64,000 nucleotides of DNA from Pseudomonas sp. S35 (GCF_009866765.1 NZ_CP019431.1:2356001-2420000); one strand, 5' to 3'. Numbered from the stretch's first letter, positions 37,842 through 47,626 are shown. Notes: generated by a model from the sequence alone, not told the origin. Numbers and translations: made by a program.

Positions 37842-39023
37842 TCAGCTGCGTTCCAGAGCCAGGGCTACGCCCTGGCCACCGCCGATGCACAGCGTTGCCA
37901 GACCTTTCTTGGCATCGCGCTTGATCATTTCATGCAGCAGGGTCACCAGCACGCGGCAGCCTGAGGCGCCGATGGGGTGGCCGATGGCGATCGCGCCGCC
38001 GTTGACGTTGACCTTCTCAGCGTCCCATTCCAACTCTTTGCCCACGGCCAATGCTTGAGCGGCGAAGGCTTCGTTGGCTTCGATCAGGTCCAGGTCGCTG
38101 AGCTTCCAGCCGGCTTTATCCAGGCAACGACGGGTGGCCGAGACTGGGCCGATGCCCATGATCGCCGGGTCGACGCCGGCGTTGGCGTAGCTGGCGATGC
38201 GCGCCAGTACCGGCAAGCCCAGTGCCTTGGCCTTGTCGGCACTCATCAGTAGCACGGCGGCGGCGCCGTCATTAAGGCTGGAGGCGTTGCCAGCGGTGAC
38301 GCTGCCGTCTTTCTTGAAGGCCGGCTTGAGCTTGGCCAGGGAGTCGGCGGTGGTGCCGGCGCGAGGCTGTTCATCCACGGCGAAGGCGACTGGATCACCC
38401 TTGCGCTGGGGGATAAGGATCGGTGTGATTTCGTCCGCAAAGCGCCCGGCGTCGATGGCCGCACTGGCTTTTTGCTGGGAGGCGGCAGCGAAGGCGTCCT
38501 GGGCTTCACGGCTGATGCCGTACTTGTCCACCAGGTTCTCGGCGGTGATGCCCATGTGGTAGTCGTTGAACGCGTCCCACAGGCCGTCGGTGATCATGCT
38601 GTCGATCATCTTGGCGTGGCCCATGCGCAAGCCGGTGCGCGCGGCGGGCAATACGTACGGGGCCAGGCTCATGTTTTCCATGCCACCGGCGATGATCACG
38701 TCTGCGTCGCCGCAACGGATGGCCTGGGCGCCGAGGTGCAAGGCCTTGAGGCCCGAGCCGCAGACCTTGTTCAGCGTCAGGGCAGGTACCGCATGGGGCA
38801 GGCCGGCGAGGATCGAAGCCTGGCGCGCGGGGTTCTGGCCGCTGCCGGCGGTGAGCACCTGGCCGAGGATCACTTCATCCACTTGGGCCGGGTCCAGGCC
38901 GGTCTGCTCCAGCAGGCGACGGATCACGGCGGCGCCCAGTTCCGGCGCCGGGATGCTGGCCAGTGAACCCTGGAAGCTGCCCACGGCGGTGCGGGTGGCA
39001 GCAACAATCACGACGTCTTGCAT
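37842..39023 (-). CDS. atoB: Acetyl-CoA acetyltransferase (thiolase)
   Basis: A 393-residue thiolase that splits acetoacetyl-CoA to two acetyl-CoA (or the reverse). Nucleophile Cys88 lies in [14 protein letters not shown], the His motif is [10 protein letters not shown] and the second Cys is in CIGGGQGVA. The start at 39023 ([17 protein letters not shown]) matches the family. It is the last gene of a three-gene operon after CoA-transferase subunits A and B, 11 bp apart from B, giving a full acetoacetate route to acetyl-CoA. A LysR gene is divergent from the operon. Confidence 0.95.
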   Translation of the reverse strand: MQDVVIVAATRTAVGSFQGSLASIPAPELGAAVIRRLLEQTGLDPAQVDEVILGQVLTAGSGQNPARQASILAGLPHAVPALTLNKVCGSGLKALHLGAQAIRCGDADVIIAGGMENMSLAPYVLPAARTGLRMGHAKMIDSMITDGLWDAFNDYHMGITAENLVDKYGISREAQDAFAAASQQKASAAIDAGRFADEITPILIPQRKGDPVAFAVDEQPRAGTTADSLAKLKPAFKKDGSVTAGNASSLNDGAAAVLLMSADKAKALGLPVLARIASYANAGVDPAIMGIGPVSATRRCLDKAGWKLSDLDLIEANEAFAAQALAVGKELEWDAEKVNVNGGAIAIGHPIGASGCRVLVTLLHEMIKRDAKKGLATLCIGGGQGVALALERS

Positions 39024-39034
39024 GGAATCTGTCC

Positions 39035-39694
39035 TCACTGGAAGTGCATTTCTGGAACGTGGTCCGGGACGATCAGTTTACCGGCGGTCTTGCTCACAAT
39101 CTCTTCAACACTGACGCCAGGTGCGCGTTCCTTGAGGACAAAAGCGCCATTTTCGATCTCCAGGTACGCCAGGTCCGTCAATACACGCTTGATGCAGTTG
39201 GCGCCGGTCAGTGGCAAGCTGCATTGGCTGAGCAACTTGGACTCACCGTCCTTGGACGCGTGGGTCATGATCACGATGATGTTTTCGGCGCCGGCCACCA
39301 GGTCCATGGCGCCGCCCATGCCTTTGACCAATTTGCCGGGAATCATCCACGAGGCGATGTTGCCGTGTACGTCGACTTCAAACGCGCCGAGTACGGTAAG
39401 GTCGACGTGGCCGCCGCGAATCATCGCGAAGGATTCGGCAGAGGAGAAGATCGAGGCGCCGACACGTGCGGTGACGGTCTGTTTACCGGCGTTGATCATG
39501 TCGGCATCGATGGTGTCTTCGGTGGGAAACGGGCCCATGCCGAGCAGGCCGTTTTCCGATTGCAGCATCACTTCCATGCCTTCGGGTATGTAGTTGGCCA
39601 CCAGGGTTGGAATGCCGATGCCGAGGTTTACGTAGAAACCGTCCTGCATTTCGCGGGCGACGCGTTGAGCCATTTGTTCGCGGGTAAGAGCCAT
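39035..39694 (-). CDS. scoB: 3-oxoacid CoA-transferase subunit B
   Basis: A 219-residue subunit that carries the catalytic Glu47 in LQSENGLLG, which forms the glutamyl-CoA thioester. Other family blocks are [20 protein letters not shown] and [15 protein letters not shown]. With subunit A it transfers CoA from succinyl-CoA to acetoacetate. The two subunit genes are 34 bp apart on the same transcript. Confidence 0.95.
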   Translation of the reverse strand: MALTREQMAQRVAREMQDGFYVNLGIGIPTLVANYIPEGMEVMLQSENGLLGMGPFPTEDTIDADMINAGKQTVTARVGASIFSSAESFAMIRGGHVDLTVLGAFEVDVHGNIASWMIPGKLVKGMGGAMDLVAGAENIIVIMTHASKDGESKLLSQCSLPLTGANCIKRVLTDLAYLEIENGAFVLKERAPGVSVEEIVSKTAGKLIVPDHVPEMHFQ

Positions 39695-39728
39695 TTTATG
39701 AGTCCTTATTGTTCGGGCTGGGGGCGGA

Positions 39729-40427
39729 TTATTTGCGCACGGTGCGCTGTTCGATGCGCTTCTCGAACGTGCCGCAGATGATCCGGTCGACGTAGATGCC
39801 AGGAGTGTGGATCTGCGCCGGGTCCAGCTCGCCCGGTTCGACGATTTCCTCGACTTCGACCACGGTGATCTTGCCGGCGGTGGCGGCCAGCGGGTTGAAG
39901 TTCTGGGCGGTGTGGCGGTAGATGACGTTGCCGAAGTGGTCGGCTTTCCAGCCTTTGACGATGGCGAAGTCGCCGGTGATGGATTCTTCCATCAGGTACG
40001 GGCGACCGTTGAATTCACGGGTTTCCTTGCCGTCGGCAACCGGTGTGCCGACGCCGGTGGCGGTGAAGAACGCCGGGATGCCCGCACCGCCTGCGCGCAT
40101 TTTCTCTGCCAGGGTGCCTTGAGGGGTGAGCACCACTTCGATTTCGCCGCTGAGCAATTGCTTCTCGAACAGGGCGTTTTCACCCACGTAGGAGGCGATC
40201 ACTTTGCTGATCTGCTTTTCTTCCAGCAGCACGCCCAAGCCAAAACCGTCGACGCCGCAGTTGTTGGAAACCACGGTCAGGTCGCGGGTGCCTTTGCGCT
40301 TGATCTCATTGATGAGGTTTTCTGGAATGCCGCACAGGCCAAAACCACCGGAGAGCACGGTCATACCGTCTTCCAGGCCTGCCAGCGCTTCCTCGTAGGA
40401 CGCCACGCGTTTATCGAAACCTGCCAT
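39729..40427 (-). CDS. scoA: 3-oxoacid CoA-transferase subunit A
   Basis: A 232-residue subunit with [13 protein letters not shown] and [17 protein letters not shown] near the N-terminus and [14 protein letters not shown] at the end. It resembles Bacillus ScoA more than E. coli AtoD, hence the succinyl-CoA assignment, which remains inferred. ATG 40427 is preferred to an upstream in-frame GTG. It is the first gene of the operon and divergent from the LysR gene at 40561, which probably regulates it. Confidence 0.94.
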   Translation of the reverse strand: MAGFDKRVASYEEALAGLEDGMTVLSGGFGLCGIPENLINEIKRKGTRDLTVVSNNCGVDGFGLGVLLEEKQISKVIASYVGENALFEKQLLSGEIEVVLTPQGTLAEKMRAGGAGIPAFFTATGVGTPVADGKETREFNGRPYLMEESITGDFAIVKGWKADHFGNVIYRHTAQNFNPLAATAGKITVVEVEEIVEPGELDPAQIHTPGIYVDRIICGTFEKRIEQRTVRK

Positions 40428-40560
40428 ATGCACCTCTATTTATTGTGTGTGGGTCTGCCAATGGATCGAGTGTTGCGCCGACGGATTGATTTGTTAAGTT
40501 GTTTTTTAAGGTTGATTGATTTAGAAAACAGCATAGTCCATTGCCGTTCGGAGTAGCGCC

Positions 40561-41466
40561 ATGACCGTTAAGCAGATGCGTGCGTTTCTCGCTGTGGCCC
40601 AAAGCCTGAGTTTTGCCGCCGCCTGCGAGCGCCTGCACCTCTCTCAATCGGCGCTGAGCCTGACCATCAAGGGCCTGGAAGAAGGCTTGGGTGGCCGCTT
40701 GTTCAGCCGTAACACCCGTAACGTCGCGCTGACGCCGGAAGGCGAGTCACTGTTGCCCCTGGCGCGGCGGCTGATTGCCGATTGGGACAATACCGAGGAC
40801 GAACTGCGTCAGCGCTTCACCCTGCAACGTGGACGGGTCACGGTGGCGGCGATGCCATCGTTTGCTGGCAATTTGCTGCCGCCGATCCTGAAGATATTCC
40901 GTGCACGTTACCCTCAGGTGAATGTGACGGTGCACGACTTGATCAATGAACAGGTACTGGAGATGGTGCGCGACCGTCAGGTGGAGCTGGGCGTCGCGTT
41001 TGAGCCGTCGGAAGGCTCGTCACTGGCGTTTACCCCACTGTACCTGGACCGCTTCATTGCAGTGGTGCCCGGCGACTCACCGCTGGCGCAGTGTGCCGAG
41101 ATTGATTGGGCGACCTTGCTGGAACAGCCGTTCATCACCTTGCAGCGACCCTCCACAGTCCGGGTGATGCTGGAAGAGCATTTGGGCGCCTTGCAGATGA
41201 AACTGCCCGTGGCGCTGGAAAGCCATCAACTGGCAACGGTGGGCAAGATGGTTGCCAGTGGCCTGGGCGTCAGTGCCGTGCCTGCATTGTGTGCACGACA
41301 GATGGAAGAGGCGGGGGCCCATTGCATCACCTTGAACAGTCCGGTGATTGAGCGGCCGATTGGTGTGCTGACCAAGCCGGGGCATGAGTTGTCGGCGGCG
41401 GCGCAAGTGTTGTTTGATATTTTTCGAGATGAAGCGGGGAAGGGGCGGTTTCCGGCATTGTCATAA
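40561..41466 (+). CDS. LysR-family regulator
   Basis: A 301-residue LysR regulator with N-terminal HTH (MTVKQMRAFLAVAQSLSFAA, LHLSQSALSLTIKGLEEGLG) and an effector-binding domain (VTVAAMPSFAGNLLPPILKI). It faces the scoA-scoB-atoB operon across a 133-bp AT-rich gap (40428-40560). The arrangement is the classical one for a LysR activator of the divergent operon; the effector may be acetoacetate or 3-hydroxybutyrate, which is inference. A terminator follows. Confidence 0.92.
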   Translation: MTVKQMRAFLAVAQSLSFAAACERLHLSQSALSLTIKGLEEGLGGRLFSRNTRNVALTPEGESLLPLARRLIADWDNTEDELRQRFTLQRGRVTVAAMPSFAGNLLPPILKIFRARYPQVNVTVHDLINEQVLEMVRDRQVELGVAFEPSEGSSLAFTPLYLDRFIAVVPGDSPLAQCAEIDWATLLEQPFITLQRPSTVRVMLEEHLGALQMKLPVALESHQLATVGKMVASGLGVSAVPALCARQMEEAGAHCITLNSPVIERPIGVLTKPGHELSAAAQVLFDIFRDEAGKGRFPALS

Positions 41467-41479
41467 AACGGTAGTTAAA

Positions 41480-41507
41480 AAGCCCGCTCGAACTAACGAG
41501 CGGGCTT
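41480..41507. terminator. Terminator hairpin
   Basis: AAGCCCGCTCG-AACTAA-CGAGCGGGCTT, with A-rich sequence before it and TTGAATG after it, 14 bp after the LysR stop. It may also end the minus-strand gene at 41528. Confidence 0.85.
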
Positions 41508-41527
41508 GAATGTTTAATGCTGAGTGA

Positions 41528-41857
41528 TCAGCAGTATCTATCAATCACTTTAACCTGCGAATGGCCTTTAAGGTTCTGCCATTCAGTATTGAGTGTGTGA
41601 AAGACCTGCTCGATAAAGTTGCGATCAGCCGCAGCCTTCTTGCCGACATAACCCTGGCCGCGGCGGTACACCTTCAGGCGCGCTGCCAGTTCACGGTTGG
41701 TGCGGTCAAACTCGGCTTCTTCGGTGTTGGGCGCCAGGCAGTCAAGTTGCACTTCGCCCGATTTGCCAATCCACAGGATATGGTCGTCGAGTGTGTCTTT
41801 CTGCGCTGCGAACATCTCAGCCAATTCATCGATAGTTGGTTGGTTGTTCAGATTCAT
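41528..41857 (-). CDS. Hypothetical protein (109 aa)
   Basis: Soluble, mostly helical 109-residue protein with no signal peptide: NQPTIDELAEMFAAQKDTLD, HILWIGKSGEVQLDCLAP, EFDRTNRELAARLKVYRRGQ and VFHTLNTEWQ. The ATG at 41857 has an AAGGGG site seven bases away. I recognise no family. The AT content is a little higher than in neighbours. It is flanked on its 5' side by about 500 bp without a clear gene. Confidence 0.7.
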   Translation of the reverse strand: MNLNNQPTIDELAEMFAAQKDTLDDHILWIGKSGEVQLDCLAPNTEEAEFDRTNRELAARLKVYRRGQGYVGKKAAADRNFIEQVFHTLNTEWQNLKGHSQVKVIDRYC

Positions 41858-42363
41858 GTGTAAGCCCCTTGACCAGTTGGCGATCTATCAGTTGATTCCG
41901 TTAAAACTGCTTAGTTGTCTCCGGTTCTGAAAACCGGGCGTCAGTGACGGTCTGCCGAATACGGGCAGGGTCTTGAACCTGATGCATGTAGTCTTGCTAA
42001 TGAACGGCTACGCCATGGTTTCATAACGAAGACAAGCAGCGTTTGAGCTCCTTGTACCCATCCCTTGCGGGGCAGGTCAGCTTCATCAATCTGCCTTGTG
42101 GGCAGTGCACATCCGGAAAAAACAGCTCGGCGGTCAGACGAGCGCTTTCAAAACACGTGTTACCAACGCTCCCGATGCGGGAGACGTCTCGATAATGCAA
42201 GGACAAAAAGGTTACGTCAACGATTATGTAGTGAATATTTTCTGTCACTACATAAATTGTCGTGGGGACGGGGGAATGCGGAAGAACGTGACTTGGGCGT
42301 CATTTTTTGGAGGTAATGGTCAACCCGTAAATGGGCCTTTGGGGCGAGCGGGCTTGCGGCTGG
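41858..42363. other. Gene-poor stretch of about 500 bp
   Basis: I find no convincing gene here. It contains a small hairpin CCGGTT-CTGA-AAACCGG near 41921-41938, the 32-bp dyad at 42224-42255, and a fragment resembling REP sequence (GCGAGCGGGCTTGC, about 42344-42357). A GTG-initiated frame at 42021-42248 lacks a ribosome site and looks accidental. Confidence 0.5.
42224..42255. promoter_or_regulatory. Perfect 11-bp-arm dyad of unknown purpose
   Basis: TTATGTAGTGA, ten spacer bases (ATATTTTCTG), then TCACTACATAA, all in an AT-rich pocket. The arms are one helical turn apart centre to centre, as expected for a dimeric regulator. It is 109 bp downstream of the sirtuin stop and 367 bp upstream of the gene at 41528. 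Confidence 0.5.
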
Positions 42364-43209
42364 TCAGCGCAATCGTTCGGCAAGCAGGGGTAACAACCGC
42401 TCGCACGACGCTTGGATCTTTACCTGCAACCAATCATCCCCGCGGGTCTTGCCGAGGTTGATGGCGATTACCGGTTTGCCTTGTTCGACCATGGCCTTGC
42501 ACAGGCGAAACGCCGAATACGCCATCAGCGATGAACCCACCACCAGCAATCCCTCGGCGTGCTCTACCGCAGCCATCGCCTTGGCTGCTGTGGCCTGGGT
42601 GACGTTTTCGCCAAAAAACACCACGTCCGGCTTGAGCCGCTGGCCATTGCAATGGGGGCAGTGGGGGACTTGGAAGCGCGCTTCAAACGCAGGATCAAGC
42701 AGGGTATCGCCATCCGGTGCCTGCACCGCATCGACGCCAGCCAGGTAGGGATTCTGGCCTTCCATCAGGCGCTGGATCACATCGCGCTCGCTGCGTTGCT
42801 GGCAATCCAGGCACAACACCCGATGCAGGCTGCCGTGCAGTTCGATCACGTCGCGGCTGCCAGCCTGATCATGCAGGGTGTCGACGTTTTGCGTGATCAG
42901 CCCGCTGATGCGCTGATGCTGTTGCAGCGTCGCCAACGCCAGGTGCGCCTTGTTCGGCTCGGCAATGCGCACCCTCGGCCAGCCCAGCATCGCCCGCGCC
43001 CAGTAGCGGCGGCGTGCCTGCGCGGTGGCGAGGAATTCCTGGTACATCATCGGCGCCTTGCCACGGCGCACACCTTCATTGTCGCGGTAATCGGGGATGC
43101 CCGACGACGTACTGATACCTGCACCGGTCAATACCAGAAAGCGCCGTTCGGCCATGGCGCGGTGCAGGGTGTCGAGGTGGTCTTGTTGATGTTCCAGGCT
43201 GTCGAGCAT
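42364..43209 (-). CDS. SIR2-family NAD-dependent protein deacylase
   Basis: A 281-residue sirtuin. NAD-binding GAGIS (VLTGAGISTSSGIPDYRDN), QNVDTLHDQAG with the ribose-binding residues, catalytic His in IELHGSLHR, zinc ligands CLDC and CPHC, and the C-terminal VGSSLMAYSAFRL. It removes acyl groups from lysines, producing nicotinamide and O-acetyl-ADP-ribose. Start at 43209 (MLDSLEHQ) follows AGGGGATCCC; codons upstream overlap the CBS gene. The gap to that gene is eight bases, so they are co-transcribed. Confidence 0.93.
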   Translation of the reverse strand: MLDSLEHQQDHLDTLHRAMAERRFLVLTGAGISTSSGIPDYRDNEGVRRGKAPMMYQEFLATAQARRRYWARAMLGWPRVRIAEPNKAHLALATLQQHQRISGLITQNVDTLHDQAGSRDVIELHGSLHRVLCLDCQQRSERDVIQRLMEGQNPYLAGVDAVQAPDGDTLLDPAFEARFQVPHCPHCNGQRLKPDVVFFGENVTQATAAKAMAAVEHAEGLLVVGSSLMAYSAFRLCKAMVEQGKPVIAINLGKTRGDDWLQVKIQASCERLLPLLAERLR

Positions 43210-43217
43210 GGGATCCC

Positions 43218-43658
43218 CTATTCGCCGCGGATGTATTGCTCCAGCTGCTTGATCAGGTCGGCTTGCTCGGCGATGGCTTCTTTGACCAAGTCGCCGATGG
43301 ATAACAGGCCAAGCAGTTTGCCGTCCTCGACCACGGGCAAGTGACGCAGGTGGCTGTCGGTCATGATATTCATGCATTCCTCGACACTTTTGTGGGTGTC
43401 GACGGTGATCACCGGGGAGCTCATCACCTCGTGGACCTTGGTGGTGACCGACGACAACCCCTTGAGCATGATTTTACGTGCGTAGTCGCGTTCGCTGATG
43501 ATGCCCACCACCACGTCGTCCTTGACGACCGGCAAGGCCCCGACGTTTTTTTCCGACATCCGCACCAGCGCTTCAAACACGGTGTGGTCCCATTTGATCG
43601 TATGGACGTCCTGGTTTTTATGGTCCTTGGCTTTGAGCAATTGTGCGACGGTTTTCAT
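43218..43658 (-). CDS. Two-CBS-domain protein
   Basis: A 146-residue protein made of two CBS motifs (about 10-70 and 78-140), which pair into one adenosyl-nucleotide-binding Bateman module. Signatures are NVGALPVVKDDVVVGIISER, then DYARK, and HLRHLPVVEDGKLLGLLSIG. Start at ATG 43658 with a GGAGTGG site. It is the first gene of a pair with the sirtuin. As NAD-linked signals often meet at such modules, a joint role in energy sensing is possible but not shown. Confidence 0.9.
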   Translation of the reverse strand: MKTVAQLLKAKDHKNQDVHTIKWDHTVFEALVRMSEKNVGALPVVKDDVVVGIISERDYARKIMLKGLSSVTTKVHEVMSSPVITVDTHKSVEECMNIMTDSHLRHLPVVEDGKLLGLLSIGDLVKEAIAEQADLIKQLEQYIRGE

Positions 43659-43790
43659 GGCAGCCACTCCGGTGTTGTTATTGGGACGTCAGCGGGTCAC
43701 CTACAGAATCCTAGACGGGCTGCGGCACCGCAAGGTCCAAAGCGGCGCTAAACCCGTCGAAAAACGTCATTCGCCGGATTTTTTCCGTGT

Positions 43791-45740
43791 TTACCCAGCA
43801 TTTGTCGGCTTTTTAGCTCGCTTGGAGCTGGCGGCGGCCTTGCGTGGGGCGGCCTTGCGCTTCTTTTTCCACGGTGCGGCGCCTTTACCCGCCGGGCTGG
43901 CCGGGCCGCTAATGGTCATGCGCATGCCATTGCAGCGCGCCACCTGCTTGCTCATCCACGCCGCCTGCTTGGCGACAAATTCTTCCAGGCTCATTTCACC
44001 GCTTTGCACCATGTCCAGCGCCTGTTCCCAGATGGCGGTGGTGCCAGGGTCGGCAATGGCCCTGGGCACAGCGTCGATCAGGCTGAACGCCGCCGGTGTG
44101 GCCGACAGCGCCTTGCCGTTTTTCACCAGGTAACCTCGGTCGAGCAGCCCTTGGATAATCCCGGCGCGGGTGGCCTCAGTGCCGATACCGGTGGTGTCCT
44201 TGAGTTTTTGCTTGAGCAGCGGGTCTTCCACCAGCTTGGCGACATTTTTCATCGCCTTGATCAGGTCGCCTTCGGTAAAGGGTTTGGGCGGTTGGGTCCA
44301 CAAGTCCTTGAGATGGACCTTGGCCACGGCATAGTCCTGGCCCTGTCCCAAGGCGGGTAAGGCTTGTGGTGCGGGCGCTTCACGACCCTTGGTCGGCGCC
44401 AGTGCTTCGGGCAGGGCGCGTTTCCAGCCCGCTTCGATCACCACCTTGCCCACCGCGCGCAAGGCAAAGCCAGCGCAGTCGAAATCCGCCTGGGTGCGGT
44501 CGTATTCATGGTTGGGCAGGAACTGCGCCAGGTAGCGCGCACGAATCAGCGTGTACACCGCACGATGCTTGCCCGTGAGCTGCCCCACATCTTTGCCGGC
44601 GCCGGTGGGAATGATGCCGTGGTGGGCGCTGACCTTGGCGTCGTTCCAGGCCCTGGAACGGCGCTGGGGGTCGATATGGGGCATCAGCTCGTTGACCGCC
44701 GCGTCGGCGCGGCCCAGCGCGGCAAGAATCTTCGGTGCCTCGCTGTGCTGGCTCACGGGCAGGTAGCCGCAGTCGCTTCGCGGGTAGGTGATGACCTTGT
44801 GGGTTTCGTAGAGGGACTGGGCGATATCCAGGGTTTCCTGGGCGCCGAGGCCGAGTTTCTTGGAGCAGATTTCCTGCAGGGTGCCCAGGTCGAAGGGCAG
44901 CGGCGCCACTTCACGCATGCGTTCGGTGCGAAGTTTCACCAGGCGTGCGCTGGCGGCGTTGGTCATGGCGTCGGCGGCTTCACGGGCCAGTTGCGGGTTG
45001 AGGCAGCGGCCTTGATCGTCGCAGGCGTCTTCGGCAGCGCGCCATTGCGCGGTGAATGTCATGCGGTCGTGGCGCAGGTCCACATCGATGGCCCAGTACG
45101 CCACGGGCACAAAATCGGCGATGCTGCGATCGCGGTCCACCACCAGGCGCAAGGTCGGGGTTTGCACCCGGCCCACCGGCAGTACGCCTTGATAGCCGGA
45201 CTGACGCCCCAGCAGGGTAAACAGGCGGCTCATGTTCATGCCGATCAGCCAGTCGGCGCGGGAGCGGCCAAGGGCCGAGTGATACAGGCTGAAGGTCTGC
45301 GCGCCGGGCTTGAGCGCGGCCAGGGCCTTGCGAATGGAGGCATCGTCCAGCGCCGACAGCCACAACCGCTGGATCGGCCCGCGATAGCGGCAATGCTCCA
45401 CCAGTTCACGGGCGATCATCTCGCCCTCACGGTCGGCATCGGTGGCGATCACCAGTTCCTGGGCTTCCCCGAGCAGGCGCTTGACCGCCTTGAATTGGCT
45501 GGCGGTCTTGGGCTTGACCAGCATTTTCCATTTTTCCGGGACGATCGGCAGGTCGGCCAGCACCCAGCGTTTGTACTTGGCGTCGTAGGCGTCGGGCGGG
45601 GCGGTTTCCAGCAGGTGACCGATGCACCAGGTGACAGTGACCCCATTGCCCAGCCAGCAGCCGTCACCCCGGCGACTGGCGCCGAGCACGGCCGCGATAT
45701 CCTTGGCCTGGGAGGGTTTTTCACAGAGGTACAGCCGCAT
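43791..45740 (-). CDS. topB: DNA topoisomerase III
   Basis: A 649-residue type IA topoisomerase. The Toprim domain starts MRLYLCEKPSQAKDIA (Glu7) and holds DADREGE (Asp101, Asp103, Glu105). The active-site Tyr is Tyr319 in VITYPRSDCGYLP. GVLPVGRVQTPTL marks domain II. The C-terminus is a short basic tail (KKRKAAPRKAAASSKRAKKP) without the zinc fingers found in topoisomerase I. It decatenates DNA during replication and recombination. Confidence 0.96.
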   Translation of the reverse strand: MRLYLCEKPSQAKDIAAVLGASRRGDGCWLGNGVTVTWCIGHLLETAPPDAYDAKYKRWVLADLPIVPEKWKMLVKPKTASQFKAVKRLLGEAQELVIATDADREGEMIARELVEHCRYRGPIQRLWLSALDDASIRKALAALKPGAQTFSLYHSALGRSRADWLIGMNMSRLFTLLGRQSGYQGVLPVGRVQTPTLRLVVDRDRSIADFVPVAYWAIDVDLRHDRMTFTAQWRAAEDACDDQGRCLNPQLAREAADAMTNAASARLVKLRTERMREVAPLPFDLGTLQEICSKKLGLGAQETLDIAQSLYETHKVITYPRSDCGYLPVSQHSEAPKILAALGRADAAVNELMPHIDPQRRSRAWNDAKVSAHHGIIPTGAGKDVGQLTGKHRAVYTLIRARYLAQFLPNHEYDRTQADFDCAGFALRAVGKVVIEAGWKRALPEALAPTKGREAPAPQALPALGQGQDYAVAKVHLKDLWTQPPKPFTEGDLIKAMKNVAKLVEDPLLKQKLKDTTGIGTEATRAGIIQGLLDRGYLVKNGKALSATPAAFSLIDAVPRAIADPGTTAIWEQALDMVQSGEMSLEEFVAKQAAWMSKQVARCNGMRMTISGPASPAGKGAAPWKKKRKAAPRKAAASSKRAKKPTNAG

Positions 45741-45840
45741 GGTCAGCCCATTCTTTACACAGTTGAATGGAGAGCAGGATGGGCATAAGAAGGGAATTGA
45801 TCAACCGTTATCTGTATGGATGTACAGCTTTAAGTTTCAA

Positions 45841-45917
45841 GCTACAAGCCGCAAGTCAATGCCGATTCGCTCTGACTTGCCGCTTGTAGCTTGCCGCTTG
45901 TAGCTTGCCGCTTGTAG
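45841..45917. repeat. Triple 14-bp tandem repeat with inverted copy
   Basis: CTTGCCGCTTGTAG occurs three times without a gap at 45876-45917. An inverted, slightly changed copy (GCTACAAGCCGCAAG) lies at 45841-45855, so hairpins can form. Related text (GCTTGTAGCTTGAGGCTTGC) is at 16403-16425 in the 54-residue gene. It sits after the MHS-transporter stop and before topB. Confidence 0.8.
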
Positions 45918-45921
45918 CTGC

Positions 45922-47547
45922 TTAATTATTATCAATATCCACGTGCCGCGTTTCTTTGAGGCAGAACAACCCCACGATCAGGCTCACCCCGGTAATCACC
46001 ACCGGGTACCACAAGCCATAGAAGATATCCCCGGTGTACACCACCAGCGCAAACGACACCGTCGGCAGGAACCCGCCAAACCAGCCGTTACCGATGTGGT
46101 AGGGCAGGGACATCGAGGTGTAGCGGATACGCGTTGGGAACAATTCCACCATCAGCGCCGCCAACGGGCCATAGCACATCGCCGCGATCAGGATCAGCGC
46201 CACGATCAGCACCACCACCATGACTTTGTTGACCTGGGCCACATCCGCCGAAGTCGGGTAACCGGCCAGGGTCACGGCGCCACGCAGGGCTTTTTCGTCA
46301 AAACCGTCGATACGCACTTCGCCCACGCTCACCTGCACCGGGCTGCCGGCGGGTGCGGCGGCGCTGCTGTAGGGCAGGCCTTGCTTGACCAGGAAGGTCT
46401 TGACCTTGTCGCACGGGCTGTCAAATTTCGCCTTGCCCACCGGATCGAACTGGAAGGTACAGGTGGCTGGGTCGGCCAGCACGGTGATCGGTGCCTGTTG
46501 GCTGGCTTGGTCCATCGCCGGGTTGGTGTAGTGCGCCAGGCTCTTGAAGATCGGGAAGTACAACACGGTCGCCAGCAGCAGGCCGAGCATCAGCACCGGC
46601 TTGCGCCCGACCTTGTCCGACAGCCAGCCAAAGAAGATGAAGAACGGCGCGCCGATCACTACGCTGATAATCAGCAGCATGTTGGCCAACGCCGGGTCCA
46701 TCTTCAGGAACTGCGTGAGGAAAAACAGCACATAGAACTGCGAGGCGTAAAAGGTCACCGCTTGCCCACCGTTGATGCTGAACAGCGCAATCAGCACCAC
46801 CTTGAGGTTTTCCCATTTGCCGAACGACTCACGGATCGGTGCCTTGCTGGCCTTGCCTTCCTCTTTCATTTTCAGAAAGGCCGGTGACTCGTGCAGGCTC
46901 ATGCGGATCCAGGTGGAAATGCCCAGCAGTACGATGGAAAACAGGAACGGAATCCGCCAGCCCCACACTTCGAACTGGTCACCGGTGAAGTAACGGCAGG
47001 CCAGCACCACCAGCAGCGACAGCAACAGGCCGATGGTCGCCGTGGATTGAATCCAACTGGTGTTGAGGCCACGTTTGCCGGCCGGCGCATGTTCGGCCAC
47101 GTAGGTGGCTGCGCCGCCGTACTCGCCGCCCAGCGCCAGGCCTTGCAGCATGCGCAGCACGATCAGGATGATCGGCGCCGCGATGCCGATGCTCGCGTAG
47201 GTCGGCAGCAGCCCGACGCAGAAGGTGGCGACGCCCATCAGGATGATGGTGACGAGGAAGGTGTACTTGCGCCCGATCATGTCGCCCAGGCGCCCGAACA
47301 CCAGTGCGCCGAACGGGCGCACCACAAAGCCGGCGGCAAAGGCCATCAGGGCAAAGATAAACGCCGTGGTGTCGTTGACCCCGGCAAAGAACTGTTTGCT
47401 GATCACGGCAGCCAGGGCGCCGTAGAGGAAAAAGTCATACCACTCGAACACCGTCCCCAGGGACGAGGCGAAGATGACTTTTTTTGAATCGTTGGCAGTG
47501 CTCGCGGTGTTGACCGTCGAGCCCAGGGTTTGAGCATGTTCTGACAT
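45922..47547 (-). CDS. MHS-family MFS transporter with long central loop
   Basis: A 541-residue proton symporter-type transporter of the metabolite:H+ symporter family. Motif-A-like stretches are GRLGDMIGRKYTFL (about 86-99) and GWLSDKVGRKPVLM (about 307-320), with FEWYDFFLYGALAAV at the start. About 100 residues (340-440) between helices TM8 and TM9 form a polar insertion with two Cys (Cys363, Cys379). Usual members are about 430-450 long. The start at 47547 has a GAGGGCTACCCG leader. Substrate unknown; choline or betaine-type compounds are possible given the neighbouring GMC dehydrogenase. Confidence 0.88.
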   Translation of the reverse strand: MSEHAQTLGSTVNTASTANDSKKVIFASSLGTVFEWYDFFLYGALAAVISKQFFAGVNDTTAFIFALMAFAAGFVVRPFGALVFGRLGDMIGRKYTFLVTIILMGVATFCVGLLPTYASIGIAAPIILIVLRMLQGLALGGEYGGAATYVAEHAPAGKRGLNTSWIQSTATIGLLLSLLVVLACRYFTGDQFEVWGWRIPFLFSIVLLGISTWIRMSLHESPAFLKMKEEGKASKAPIRESFGKWENLKVVLIALFSINGGQAVTFYASQFYVLFFLTQFLKMDPALANMLLIISVVIGAPFFIFFGWLSDKVGRKPVLMLGLLLATVLYFPIFKSLAHYTNPAMDQASQQAPITVLADPATCTFQFDPVGKAKFDSPCDKVKTFLVKQGLPYSSAAAPAGSPVQVSVGEVRIDGFDEKALRGAVTLAGYPTSADVAQVNKVMVVVLIVALILIAAMCYGPLAALMVELFPTRIRYTSMSLPYHIGNGWFGGFLPTVSFALVVYTGDIFYGLWYPVVITGVSLIVGLFCLKETRHVDIDNN

Positions 47548-47626
47548 CGGGTAGCCCTCACAGTGATTATTTATTGTTGTTCCACTGTCGGCGCCAACCT
47601 CGGCGCCGGTCTGTTTCCGTTCCTCT

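Noticed and set aside
42021..42248. A 75-codon GTG-initiated frame on the minus strand
   Set aside because: No ribosome site, starts inside the dyad at 42224-42255 and its composition does not look coding. Left as part of the gene-poor stretch.
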